A stretch of 64,000 bases of DNA, taken from the NCBI RefSeq assembly GCF_027587375.1, contig NZ_JAMXIC010000008.1:105137-169136 (forward strand), written 5' to 3'. Both the position numbers and the translations under genes were made by a program. This document shows, piece by piece, positions 52,049-60,810 of this stretch. Numbering within the stretch: the first letter of the stretch is position 1; each line of letters starts with the position of its first letter. The notes beneath the pieces are model-generated. The model was not told the origin of the DNA. It ran no database searches and saw nothing but the letters and a program-made list of their open reading frames with translations. This DNA comes from Arthrobacter sp. B2a2-09. GTDB lineage: Bacteria > Actinomycetota > Actinomycetes > Actinomycetales > Micrococcaceae.

Positions 52049-53794
52049 ATGACTGATACAGCTCTAGCCGGAGCGTCTACGGACGAGGCTGCCCCCAAGC
52101 GCCCGGCCCGTACCGCCCGTCCTGCCGCGAAACCCCACGGCCAGTGGAAAGTTGACGGCACCGCGCCGCTCAACGCCAACGAAACCTGGAAGCAGGAAGA
52201 CAACGGGCTGAACGTCCGTGAGCGTATCGAGTCTGTCTACTCCAAGCACGGCTTCGACTCGATCGATGGCACGGACCTGCACGGCCGCTTCCGCTGGTGG
52301 GGCCTGTACACCCAGCGCAAGCCAGGGATCGACGGCGGCAAGACCGCCACGCTTGAGCCGCACGAGCTCGAGGACAAGTACTTCATGCTGCGCGTAAGGA
52401 TCGACGGCGGTGCGCTCACCACCGAGCAACTGCGGGTCATCGGCCAGATCTCCGTGGATTTTGCCCGCGGCAGCGCCGACCTGACCGACCGCCAGAACAT
52501 CCAGCTGCACTGGATCCGCGTGGAGGACGTGCCGGAAATCTGGCGCCGCCTCGAATCCGTTGGCCTGTCCACCACCGAAGCCTGCGGCGACGTCCCGCGT
52601 GTCATCCTGGGCTCCCCGGTTGCCGGCATCGCCAAGGACGAGATCATCGATCCCACGCCGCTGATCCACGAACTCGCGGAGCGCTTCATTGGCGACCCCG
52701 AGCTAGCCAACCTGCCGCGCAAATACAAGACCGCCATCACCGGCCACCCCTCGCAGGACGTGGTCCACGAGATCAACGACTTCGGCCTGGTCGGCATGGT
52801 CCACCCCGAACTCGGCGTCGGCTATGACCTCTGGGTGGGCGGCGCGCTTTCCACCAACCCGATGCTCGCCAAGCGGCTCGGCGCTTTCGTGAAGCCCGAG
52901 GAAGCCGCCGAAGTGTGGCTCGGCGTCACCAGCATCTTCCGCGACTACGGTTACCGCCGTATGCGCACCAAGGCACGCCTGAAGTTCCTCCTGGCCGACT
53001 GGGGTCCCGAGAAGTTCCGCCAGATCCTTGAAGACGAATACCTCGGCTTCAAGCTTTCCGACGGCCCCGCAGCGCCCAAGCCCTCAACACCGGGCGACCA
53101 CGTCGGTATCCACGAGCAGAAGGACGGCAAGTTCTTCATCGGCGCCACGCCCTTGGCCGGTCGCTTGTCCGGCAGCCAGCTCGTGAAGCTGGCGGACACC
53201 CTCGAAGCCCGTGGTTCCTTCCGCCTCCGCACAACGCCGCACCAGAAGCTCGTTGTGCTCGACGTCGACAAGGAGCAGGTGGAGCCGCTCGTCGCTGAAC
53301 TGGACACACTGGGCCTCTCCGCCCGCCCGTCCGTGTTCCGCCGCGGCACCATCGCCTGCACCGGCATCGAGTTCTGCAAACTCGCCATCGTGGAAACCAA
53401 GGTCACTGCGGCCACCGCCGTCGCCGAACTGGAACGCCGCCTGGCCGACCTCGCGGACAGCAGCCAGTTGCCCCAGGCACTGTCCCTGCACATCAACGGC
53501 TGCCCCAACTCCTGCGCCCGCATCCAGACTGCGGACATCGGGCTCAAGGGCATGATGCTGCCAACGCCCGACGGCGATCCCACCCCGGGCTTCCAGGTTC
53601 ACTTGGGCGGCGGGCTGGCTTCCTCCGATCGCGAAGAAGCAGGCCTCGGACGCACCGTGCGCGGCCTTAAGGTTTACGTCGAGGACCTGCCCGATTATGT
53701 AGAGCGGGTAGTCCGGAAGTTCGTGGCCGACCGCGCCGAAGGCCAGACCTTCGCCGAATGGGCGCACTCCGCAGATGAAGGAGATCTCCAGTGA
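52049..53794 (+). CDS. Ferredoxin-dependent assimilatory sulfite reductase
   Basis: Siroheme and [4Fe-4S] enzyme of 581 residues reducing sulfite to sulfide. The Cys cluster motif is ACTGIEFCKLA followed by NGCPNSCAR; the duplicated parachute domains show TDRQNIQLHWIRVEDV and FRLRTTPHQKLVVLDV. Nitrite reductases share this fold, but the cysHDN neighbours favour sulfite. Start ATG 52049 follows the -10 box. It is first of a tight operon. Confidence 0.92.
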   Translation: MTDTALAGASTDEAAPKRPARTARPAAKPHGQWKVDGTAPLNANETWKQEDNGLNVRERIESVYSKHGFDSIDGTDLHGRFRWWGLYTQRKPGIDGGKTATLEPHELEDKYFMLRVRIDGGALTTEQLRVIGQISVDFARGSADLTDRQNIQLHWIRVEDVPEIWRRLESVGLSTTEACGDVPRVILGSPVAGIAKDEIIDPTPLIHELAERFIGDPELANLPRKYKTAITGHPSQDVVHEINDFGLVGMVHPELGVGYDLWVGGALSTNPMLAKRLGAFVKPEEAAEVWLGVTSIFRDYGYRRMRTKARLKFLLADWGPEKFRQILEDEYLGFKLSDGPAAPKPSTPGDHVGIHEQKDGKFFIGATPLAGRLSGSQLVKLADTLEARGSFRLRTTPHQKLVVLDVDKEQVEPLVAELDTLGLSARPSVFRRGTIACTGIEFCKLAIVETKVTAATAVAELERRLADLADSSQLPQALSLHINGCPNSCARIQTADIGLKGMMLPTPDGDPTPGFQVHLGGGLASSDREEAGLGRTVRGLKVYVEDLPDYVERVVRKFVADRAEGQTFAEWAHSADEGDLQ

Positions 53795-54507
53795 CCACCA
53801 CGACCTCCCAGCGTTCCCACGACGAACTCAAGGCCCTGGCCGAAGCCGGTGCCGCAGAGCTCGGCTGGAACGCGCCCGCCCGCGACGTCATCGCCTGGGT
53901 GGCCCGCAACTTCGAACTGCCCACCGTCGCTGTGGCCTGCTCCATGGCCGACGCCGTGCTGCCCGCCCTCGTCGCAGACCAGTTTCCCGGCGTCGACGTC
54001 CTCTTCCTCGAGACCGGCTACCACTTCCCGGAAACCCACGCCACGCGGGACGAAGTCGCCGCGAACCTGCGGGTGAACATCGTGGACGTGCTCCCCGAGA
54101 ACACCGTGGAACAGCAGGACCGCCTTCTCGGCAAGGACCTGTTTGCCCGCGACGCCGCCCAGTGCTGCGCGCTCCGCAAGGTCCAGCCGCTGCGCCGAAC
54201 CCTCGCCGGGTACGAAGTCTGGTTCACGGGTGTCCGCCGCGACGAGGCTCCCACCCGGACCAACACTCCGCTGATCACCTGGGACGAGACCAACGGCCTG
54301 GTCAAGGTCAACCCGATGGCCGACTGGAGCTTTGACCAGTTGGTCCAGTACTCCGAAGACAACATCCTTCCCGTCAACCCCCTCCTGAGCCAGGGCTACC
54401 CGTCCATCGGATGCCAGCCCTGCACCCGCAAAGTGGCACCGGGAGCGGACCCCCGCTCCGGCCGCTGGGCAGGAACCGACAAGACAGAATGCGGACTACA
54501 CGTATGA
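53791..54507 (+). CDS. cysH: Adenylylsulfate (APS) reductase
   Basis: Thioredoxin-dependent reductase of 238 residues making sulfite. The Cys pairs CCALRKVQPL and CQPCTRK mark the [4Fe-4S] form that uses APS rather than PAPS; the C-terminal ECGLHV holds the nucleophile Cys. No APS kinase gene (cysC) is present nearby, consistent with direct APS use. The GTG start overlaps the sulfite reductase stop codon (GTGA). Confidence 0.95.
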   Translation: MTTTTSQRSHDELKALAEAGAAELGWNAPARDVIAWVARNFELPTVAVACSMADAVLPALVADQFPGVDVLFLETGYHFPETHATRDEVAANLRVNIVDVLPENTVEQQDRLLGKDLFARDAAQCCALRKVQPLRRTLAGYEVWFTGVRRDEAPTRTNTPLITWDETNGLVKVNPMADWSFDQLVQYSEDNILPVNPLLSQGYPSIGCQPCTRKVAPGADPRSGRWAGTDKTECGLHV

Positions 54508-55490
54508 GCACCCAAATCACCAACGAGGACCTGGAGCTGTCTGTGCTGGAGAGCCAAGCTGCTGAGACGCCGACTGCCGCCCGGGGTCTGCGGTCTGAGC
54601 GCCTGTCCAGCCTCGACACCCTCGAGTCCGAAGCCATTCACATCATCCGCGAGGTTGTTGCCGAGTTCGAGAAGCCTGCGCTGCTGTTCTCCGGCGGCAA
54701 GGATTCCGTGGTGATGCTGCACCTGGCTACCAAGGCGTTCTGGCCCGGGAAGGTTCCGTTCCCCGTGCTGCACGTGGACACTGGCCACAACTTCCCCGAG
54801 GTCATCAACTTCCGTGACCGCACGGTGGAGCGACTGGGCCTGAAACTCGTGGTGGGTTCCGTGCAGGAGTTCATCGACCGTGGCGAACTTGCCGAGCGTG
54901 CCGATGGTACCCGCAACCCGCTGCAGACCGTGCCGCTCCTGGATGCCATCCAGCGCAACAAGTTCGACGCCGTCTTCGGCGGCGGCCGTCGCGACGAGGA
55001 CAAGGCCCGTGCCAAGGAGCGCATCCTGAGCCTGCGCGACGAATTCGGCCAGTGGGATCCCCGCAACCAGCGCCCCGAATTGTGGAACCTGTACAACGGC
55101 CGCCACACCGTCGGCCAGCACGTACGCGCGTTCCCCATCAGCAACTGGACCGAGCTGGACGTGTGGCGTTACATCGAGCGCGAAGGCATTGAGCTGCCCG
55201 GCCTGTACTACGCCCACGAGCGCGAGGTTTACGAACGCGATGGCATGTGGCGCGCAGTCGGCGAGGTTTCCATGCCGCGTCCGCATGAGGAAGTTGTTAC
55301 GAAGCTCGTCCGCTACCGCACTGTGGGCGACATGTCCTGCACCGGCGCTGTTCTTTCCGACGCCCGCACGGTTGCCGACGTCGTCGTCGAAGTTGCCGCA
55401 TCCACACTCACCGAACGTGGCGCCACCCGAGCAGATGACCGCATCTCCGAGGCAGCCATGGAAGACCGCAAGAAGGACGGCTACTTCTAA
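54504..55490 (+). CDS. cysD: Sulfate adenylyltransferase subunit 2
   Basis: ATP-sulfurylase catalytic subunit of 328 residues. The PP-loop LLFSGGKDSVVMLHLA, HVDTGHNFPEV and the GGRRDEDKARAKER motif are complete. Overlaps cysH by four bases (ATGA) and the next gene by one. It works with the GTPase CysN. Confidence 0.95.
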   Translation: MSTQITNEDLELSVLESQAAETPTAARGLRSERLSSLDTLESEAIHIIREVVAEFEKPALLFSGGKDSVVMLHLATKAFWPGKVPFPVLHVDTGHNFPEVINFRDRTVERLGLKLVVGSVQEFIDRGELAERADGTRNPLQTVPLLDAIQRNKFDAVFGGGRRDEDKARAKERILSLRDEFGQWDPRNQRPELWNLYNGRHTVGQHVRAFPISNWTELDVWRYIEREGIELPGLYYAHEREVYERDGMWRAVGEVSMPRPHEEVVTKLVRYRTVGDMSCTGAVLSDARTVADVVVEVAASTLTERGATRADDRISEAAMEDRKKDGYF

Positions 55491-56902
55491 TGAGCACTGA
55501 GACTTCACTCCTGGAGACCGGCCTGCGCGAATCTACCTTGTTCCGCTTTGCCACCGCTGGATCCGTCGACGATGGCAAGTCCACCCTGGTGGGTCGCCTG
55601 CTTCACGATTCCAAGGCGATCCTCGCCGACCAGCTCGACGCCGTCGCCCGCACCTCTGCGGACCGCGGCTTTGGGGGAGCCGGCGCCACCGGCAGCCAGG
55701 CGATTGATCTTGCCCTCCTGACCGACGGCCTTCGTGCCGAGCGGGAACAAGGCATCACCATCGACGTCGCCTACCGCTATTTCGCCACCGATCGCCGCAG
55801 CTTCATCCTCGCGGACTGCCCCGGGCACGTTCAGTACACCAAGAACACGGTGACAGGCGCGTCCACTGCGGACGCCGTCATCGTACTCATTGACGCCCGC
55901 AAGGGAGTCCTGGAGCAGACCCGCCGCCACCTGTCGGTGCTGCAGTTGCTCCGCGTGGCGCACGTGATCGTCGCTGTGAACAAGATCGACCTCGTGGACT
56001 TCAGCGAGTCGGTCTTCCGCGAGATCGAGACGGACGTGCAGAAGGTTGCCCGCGAGCTTGGCTTGGGCAGCGATGGAATTGCCGACGTCGCGGTCATCCC
56101 GGTGTCAGCGCTCGACGGCGACAACGTGGTGGACCGCTCGGACCGCACCCCTTGGTACAGCGGCCCGGCCCTGCTCGAGGTACTGGAAACCCTTCCGGCC
56201 GCCGACGAGCTGGAAAGCCACCTGGAGAGCTTCCGCTTCCCGGTCCAGCTGGTCATCCGCCCGCAGGGGGCGCTGGCTCCCGACGCTGTTGCCGCAGGGC
56301 TCGACGTCGGGGCGTACCGCGACTACCGTGCCTACGCCGGCCAGATCACGGAAGGAACCGTGAAGCTCGGCGACAAGGTCACAGTCCTGAGCCCGGGCCA
56401 CGAGCCCCGGATCACCACTGTGACGGGGATCGACTTCGCCGGCAGCGAGCTGGCCGAGGCTACCGCTCCGCAATCGGTGGCGATCCGCCTGGCCGATGAA
56501 ATCGACATCGCCCGCGGTGACACCATTGCCGCAGCGGGGACGGTGCGCGAGAGCTCGGCCGACCTGTACGCGGCGCTGTGCTGGCTTTCGCCCAAGCCGC
56601 TGCGTGAAGGTGCAAAGGTGCTCGTGAAGCACGGGACCCGCACTGTCCAGGCCTTGGTCCGCAATGTGACGGGCAAGTTGGATCTGGCCACGTTCAATGT
56701 GGAGGCTGCCTCCAGCCTTGAGCTGAACGACATCGGCAACGCCCAGCTTCGGCTGGCCGCGCCGCTGCCGTTGGAGAACTACCTGCACCACCGCCGCACG
56801 GGTGCGTTCCTGGTGATCGATCCCGTGGACGGCAACACCCTGGCCGCCGGCTTGGTGAAGGACCACCCGGGCGACCATGAGGACGAACGTTACGTCATCT
56901 GA
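55490..56902 (+). CDS. cysN: Sulfate adenylyltransferase subunit 1 (GTPase)
   Basis: EF-Tu-like GTPase of 470 residues that drives APS formation. G1 is GSVDDGKST, G3 ADCPGHVQYTKN and G4 NKIDLVD; EREQGITIDVAYRYF is the switch I region. There is no fused CysC kinase domain. It ends the operon, 16 bases before a strong terminator. Confidence 0.95.
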   Translation: MSTETSLLETGLRESTLFRFATAGSVDDGKSTLVGRLLHDSKAILADQLDAVARTSADRGFGGAGATGSQAIDLALLTDGLRAEREQGITIDVAYRYFATDRRSFILADCPGHVQYTKNTVTGASTADAVIVLIDARKGVLEQTRRHLSVLQLLRVAHVIVAVNKIDLVDFSESVFREIETDVQKVARELGLGSDGIADVAVIPVSALDGDNVVDRSDRTPWYSGPALLEVLETLPAADELESHLESFRFPVQLVIRPQGALAPDAVAAGLDVGAYRDYRAYAGQITEGTVKLGDKVTVLSPGHEPRITTVTGIDFAGSELAEATAPQSVAIRLADEIDIARGDTIAAAGTVRESSADLYAALCWLSPKPLREGAKVLVKHGTRTVQALVRNVTGKLDLATFNVEAASSLELNDIGNAQLRLAAPLPLENYLHHRRTGAFLVIDPVDGNTLAAGLVKDHPGDHEDERYVI

Positions 56903-56918
56903 CGTTCTTGGTGACTGG

Positions 56919-56985
56919 AACCGCAGCTTGTTTCCCAAGCCCCCGCCTTCAAGGTCCGGGATGGGAAACAAGCTGCGGTTTTTTG
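56919..56985 (+). terminator. Intrinsic terminator of the sulfur operon
   Basis: 56919-56937 and 56962-56980 form a perfect 19-bp stem (AACCGCAGCTTGTTTCCCA) followed by a T-run of six. It ends cysN transcription before the opposite-strand hipBA module. Confidence 0.92.
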
Positions 56986-57004
56986 TATCTCTGGGGGACA
57001 GTCG

Positions 57005-58285
57005 TCAGGCGCCGACCAGTGGGAGCTTGACTAGTCCGCCCAGGACATCGTCCGCTACTGCGCGCACTCGAGGTCCTTGGGTTTCGAGCTGCGCGCGGGC
57101 GGACTCAAAGGCCCGGACGACGCCGGAGGAGACTTCCGTGACGGTTTCATCGGCCTGGTCGATCGAGAGCCCGAATTTTGGGCCCAACCCTGCAAGGTTT
57201 GACCGACTGATCCGTTCAAGACTGTATTCGCCACCGACATTCATCGCGCTATCGATCCTGCTCATGCCGTTCCAATATGGGGCATATGTAGCCAGATCGT
57301 ACAGCGGTGCCAAGCTCACGTTGTTGCCATGGAGCAGCAGCGAAAAGTTCTTTGCATGGGCGTCCGTGCACCCGGCGACGACGTTGAAAACAAAGGCGCG
57401 GTAGAACTTTTCTCCCGTTGCCCGACGATCGGAGTCCAGGGGGAGCGACCGAAACAACTGGGCGATTTCGGCCGCGCCTGGACCACGATCCCTGTGTTGG
57501 TATTTTTTCTCGGGCGGCACGCTCAGGGCTTGACACAAGTCTTCCTGATGCAGTCGCCTCCAGGTCCCATCGACCAAGGCCCTGTCGTAGCGTTCGGTGA
57601 CGAAGACGTCCCACTTGCCGATGGATACGATTTCTGACTTGGCGACATCATTCCCCAGCACGGAAGCCGCGTGCATGGTCATCTGCTCAACGACGTCGAG
57701 CCGGCTGAACGGGCCGGTGGCGGGTTTGAGTATGTGAGTCGTCGGCGTCGCATCGTGGGGAACCCCCCATCCGCCGTCGGCCATTTTGTGCAACGCGATC
57801 TTTGGCTGGGCGCCCGCCACACTGAAGCGGCCGGCACCGTCGTCGTAAGGGGTACCGTCGGCGTATTCCGATACGGCATGGTCCAGCATCGTGGCAACCT
57901 CTGATTCGACGACGGGACGGACGTCGTGCCGTTGGAGGTCGCCGTCAGTGGGGCGGCCATCCGGGCCGCAAATCTGAATGGCTCCAGCTACGTCGGAGCC
58001 AATGTGCTCCAACATCGCAAAGGGGTTGCTTGGCGAGACCGAGAAGCGACGTCCGATGGCTCGCAACGCCTCCTCGCTGTCCGGCAGGAGCCCCTGCAAA
58101 AAGGGCAAGACCGCACGCTTCTTATGGACCATCACGGCCAAGGGCATGGAAAGGGACAGCGGCGTTGGATTGGGGCCCGAACGGTACGAATCGTCATATT
58201 TGAACGTCAGGTTGCCGCTTGGAGTCTGCTCTAGGTGACCACACAATATGCCGTCCAGGTAGACGTACAGTCCGCGCGTACTCAC
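57005..58285 (-). CDS. hipA: HipA-type Ser/Thr kinase toxin
   Basis: Toxin kinase of 426 residues. The activation-loop Ser lies in FSVAGAQPKIALH, the catalytic segment is GCTDAHAKNFSLL and the metal Asp is in PLYDLATYAP. The N-terminal domain carries FLQGLLPDSEEAL and the C-terminus is helical. HipA phosphorylates a tRNA synthetase in Escherichia coli; the target here is unknown. Overlaps hipB by four bases. It is oriented opposite to the sulfur genes and appears inserted between cysN and ssuA. Confidence 0.93.
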   Translation of the reverse strand: MSTRGLYVYLDGILCGHLEQTPSGNLTFKYDDSYRSGPNPTPLSLSMPLAVMVHKKRAVLPFLQGLLPDSEEALRAIGRRFSVSPSNPFAMLEHIGSDVAGAIQICGPDGRPTDGDLQRHDVRPVVESEVATMLDHAVSEYADGTPYDDGAGRFSVAGAQPKIALHKMADGGWGVPHDATPTTHILKPATGPFSRLDVVEQMTMHAASVLGNDVAKSEIVSIGKWDVFVTERYDRALVDGTWRRLHQEDLCQALSVPPEKKYQHRDRGPGAAEIAQLFRSLPLDSDRRATGEKFYRAFVFNVVAGCTDAHAKNFSLLLHGNNVSLAPLYDLATYAPYWNGMSRIDSAMNVGGEYSLERISRSNLAGLGPKFGLSIDQADETVTEVSSGVVRAFESARAQLETQGPRVRAVADDVLGGLVKLPLVGA

Positions 58286-58506
58286 CAGCGCACCTTGCCT
58301 GTTTCGCGGTTCCGGATGGCGATTTCGTAGCCTAACGCTTGGAATACATCCATGAATTTCCAGGTTTCAACCGTGGATTTCCCGGCTTCAAGGTCCACGA
58401 GGAATGACCTGGACACTCCGGCCCGGCTCGCGAGTTCGGCTTGTGTCCAGCCATGTTCTTCCCGGAGTTCGCGTACAAGAGGCCCTGCCTCGCGGACTGT
58501 AAACAT
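58282..58506 (-). CDS. hipB: HipB-type antitoxin, helix-turn-helix
   Basis: DNA-binding antitoxin of 74 residues. The Xre-type helix-turn-helix is GWTQAELASRAGVSRSFLVD, followed by LEAGKSTVETWKFMDVFQAL. It should neutralise HipA and repress the operon by binding the four operators upstream. ATG 58506 is chosen because it starts the recognisable domain and lies just downstream of operator 1. Confidence 0.92.
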   Translation of the reverse strand: MFTVREAGPLVRELREEHGWTQAELASRAGVSRSFLVDLEAGKSTVETWKFMDVFQALGYEIAIRNRETGKVRW

Positions 58507-58516
58507 GAAAGACCCC

Positions 58517-58612
58517 TGTCGCCGTACGGCTACTTCTGTGATTGTCGTCGTACGGCTACAGTAACATTTGATGCCGTACGGCGACAATGGCTCTTGTCGC
58601 TGTACGGCGACA
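58517..58612 (-). promoter_or_regulatory. hipBA promoter with four HipB operators at 26-bp pitch
   Basis: 18-bp sites at 58517, 58543, 58569 and 58595 fit TGTCGCCGTACGGCGACA with one to three differences; their centres (525.5, 551.5, 577.5 and 603.5, counted from 58000) are exactly 26 bases apart. On the minus strand -35 TTGTCG (58587-58582) and -10 TACTGT (58563-58558), 18 apart, fall in operators 3 and 2. Confidence 0.9.
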
Positions 58613-58682
58613 AGGCGTGCGATTGCTTTCCGGTGCGATTGTGACGCCGCATGAACCTGCGTGACCCCGGGTTTCCGGGCCA

Positions 58683-58712
58683 TTGAACCGCAAATATGAC
58701 AGTCCCTATGGT
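58683..58712 (+). promoter_or_regulatory. Promoter of the ssu-like operon, followed by a structured leader
   Basis: TTGAAC (58683-58688), 18 bases, TATGGT (58707-58712). About 100 bases of leader follow, with two small hairpins (58745-58759 and 58765-58787, the latter with 7-bp arms GCAGGGC/GCCCTGC). AAGGA at 58807 precedes ATG 58819. The 312-base gap 58507-58818 holds only this and the hipBA operators. Confidence 0.6.
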
Positions 58713-58818
58713 GAATCCATGACCTCATCGGATTGGTCCTTGCCCGCCCTCTCGGGGCGATGTCGCAGGGCCTGACATACGCCCTGCCCCTTCCGCAATG
58801 CATCCCAAGGATTCCCCC

Positions 58819-59973
58819 ATGTCAAACACCCCAGAACCCACGCCGCCCGCCTCGAACCCGGGAACCACCCGCATCGTCGCCGGCGAGAGCACCAAGCCCA
58901 AGCGCCGGCGCACGCTCGAGATCGGCATCGCCGTCGGACTCGTCCTGCTGATCGGTGCCGGCGCCGCCGTCGCATCGGTTGTCGCGAAGAACAACGAAAC
59001 CCAGGCCGCAGCGGCAACGTCGCCTGCCACGGAGCTTAAGCTGGGCTACTTCGGCAACGTCACCCACGCCCCCGCACTGGTCGGGGTCAGCAAGGGCCTC
59101 ATCGCGAAGGAACTGGGCAGCACCAAGCTCACTACCCAGATCTTCAACGCCGGACCTGCAGCCATCGAGGCCCTGAACGCCGGAGCGATCGACGCCGCCT
59201 ACCTCGGCCCGAACCCGGCCATCAACTCCTTCGTCCAGAGCAAAGGCGCCTCCATCAACATTATCGCCGGCGCAGCGTCCGGCGGAGCCCAGCTGGTGGT
59301 CAAGCCCGGCATCAACACCGCTGCAGACCTCAAGGGCAAGACCCTGGCCTCACCGCAGCTCGGCGGCACCCAGGACGTGGCGCTGCGCGCCTGGCTGGGC
59401 AAGCAGGGCCTCAAGACCAACCCGAACGGCGGGGGCGATGTCGCCATCAACCCGACCGACAACGCCCAGACCCTCAAGCTCTTCCAGGACGGAAAGCTCG
59501 ACGGCGCGTGGCTGCCTGAGCCGTGGGCCTCACGTCTGGTGCTCCAGGCCGGCGGCAAGGTCCTCGTGGATGAGAAGGACCTGTGGGACAAGGGTGCGTT
59601 CCCCACCACCATCCTGATCGTGAGCAAGAAGTTCGCCGCCGACCACCCGCAGACGGTGACGGCCCTGCTCAAGGGCCACGAAGCGTCCGTCAACTGGCTC
59701 AACACCGCCTCGGCCGCAGACAAGGCCACCGCCATCAACGCCGCGTTGAAGGCGACCGCCGGCAGCACGCTCCCGGCCGACGTCATCGACCGTTCCCTGA
59801 AGAACATCACCTTCACCGTGGACCCGCTCGCGGGAACCTACAAGAAGCTCCTCCAGGACGGGGTCGACGCCGGCATCACCAAACCGGCCGACATCAACGG
59901 CATCTTCGACCTCCGCGCCCTCAACAGCATGACCGGGCAGAAGACCTCGGCCGCAGGACTGGGCCAAGACTGA
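58819..59973 (+). CDS. Aliphatic sulfonate/taurine-type ABC substrate-binding protein
   Basis: SsuA/TauA-like protein of 384 residues. The N-terminus is hydrophilic, then one helix (about 37-58, IGIAVGLVLLIGAGAAVA) and no lipobox, so it is membrane-anchored rather than a lipoprotein. The ligand domain starts LKLGYFGNVTHAPALV and has AGAIDAAYLGPNPAI and GAWLPEPWAS. The sulfur neighbourhood favours sulfonates, though nitrate-type relatives exist. The stop codon coincides with the left edge of 66-bp copy E. Confidence 0.87.
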   Translation: MSNTPEPTPPASNPGTTRIVAGESTKPKRRRTLEIGIAVGLVLLIGAGAAVASVVAKNNETQAAAATSPATELKLGYFGNVTHAPALVGVSKGLIAKELGSTKLTTQIFNAGPAAIEALNAGAIDAAYLGPNPAINSFVQSKGASINIIAGAASGGAQLVVKPGINTAADLKGKTLASPQLGGTQDVALRAWLGKQGLKTNPNGGGDVAINPTDNAQTLKLFQDGKLDGAWLPEPWASRLVLQAGGKVLVDEKDLWDKGAFPTTILIVSKKFAADHPQTVTALLKGHEASVNWLNTASAADKATAINAALKATAGSTLPADVIDRSLKNITFTVDPLAGTYKKLLQDGVDAGITKPADINGIFDLRALNSMTGQKTSAAGLGQD

Positions 59974-60035
59974 ACTAACTCGCAGTTGTTGTCGTTTTGA
60001 AGGCTCATAACGACAACAACTGCGAGTCAGTTGGG
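59970..60035. repeat. 66-bp palindromic element, copy E
   Basis: Starts CTGAACTAACTCGCAG (CTG where other copies have CCC) and ends CTGCGAGTCAGTTGGG. The TGA at 59971-59973 is the ssuA-like stop codon. Both arms are close to consensus, the best-paired copy. It lies within the operon, before the ATPase gene, and may moderate read-through. Confidence 0.93.
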
Positions 60036-60072
60036 TGCACATTCAACAAGCAAACAAACGAAGGACGGGACC

Positions 60073-60810
60073 ATGCCAGTCGTACTGGAACACCTGGGTA
60101 AACGCTTCGGCGACGGCGCCCCGGTGCTGGACGACGTCAACGCCACCATCCAGCAAGGCGAGTTCGTCGCCCTGCTCGGTGCGTCCGGCTGCGGCAAATC
60201 CACCCTGCTGAACATCCTCGCGGGGCTGGACCAGCCGACGTCGGGCGCCCTGGAGGTGCCCGGCGACGGCGCCGCCTTCATGTTCCAGGATTCAGCGCTG
60301 TTCCCGTGGCTCACTGCCCGCGGCAACATTGAACTCGCGCTGAAGCTCGCCGACAAGTCCGGCAGCCTGAGCAAAGCGTCGCGAGCTGCCCGTGCAGGCG
60401 AGCTGTTGGACCTCGTCCATTTGGGTGGCGCGGGGGACAAGCGCCCGCACGAGCTCTCCGGCGGCATGCGGCAGCGCGTCGCTCTGGCCCGCTCCTTGGC
60501 CCAGGACCGGCAGCTGCTGCTCATGGACGAACCGTTCGCTGCCCTCGACGCCATCACCCGCGACCTTCTGCACGACGAGCTCGAGCGGATCTGGAAGGAA
60601 ACTGGCCGCACCATCGTGTTCGTGACACACAACGTTCGCGAAGCCGTCAGGCTCGGCCAACGGGTGCTCCTGCTGTCCTCCCGTCCGGGACGGGTCGTGG
60701 CCGAGTGGAATGTCACCGAGGAACACCGGACTGACGCCGGCCGTGCCGGGGAACTGACCGGAACCATTACCCGCCGCCTGCGCGAGGAGATCCGCCGCCA
60801 TGCCAATTGA
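60073..60810 (+). CDS. ssuB: Sulfonate-type ABC transporter ATPase
   Basis: ATPase of 245 residues, SsuB/TauB class. Walker A GASGCGKST, Q-loop MFQDSALFPWL, signature ELSGGMRQRVALARSL, Walker B LLLMDEPFAALD and switch His in VTHNVREAV. AAGGA is upstream of ATG 60073. Overlaps the permease gene by 11 bases. Confidence 0.9.
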   Translation: MPVVLEHLGKRFGDGAPVLDDVNATIQQGEFVALLGASGCGKSTLLNILAGLDQPTSGALEVPGDGAAFMFQDSALFPWLTARGNIELALKLADKSGSLSKASRAARAGELLDLVHLGGAGDKRPHELSGGMRQRVALARSLAQDRQLLLMDEPFAALDAITRDLLHDELERIWKETGRTIVFVTHNVREAVRLGQRVLLLSSRPGRVVAEWNVTEEHRTDAGRAGELTGTITRRLREEIRRHAN

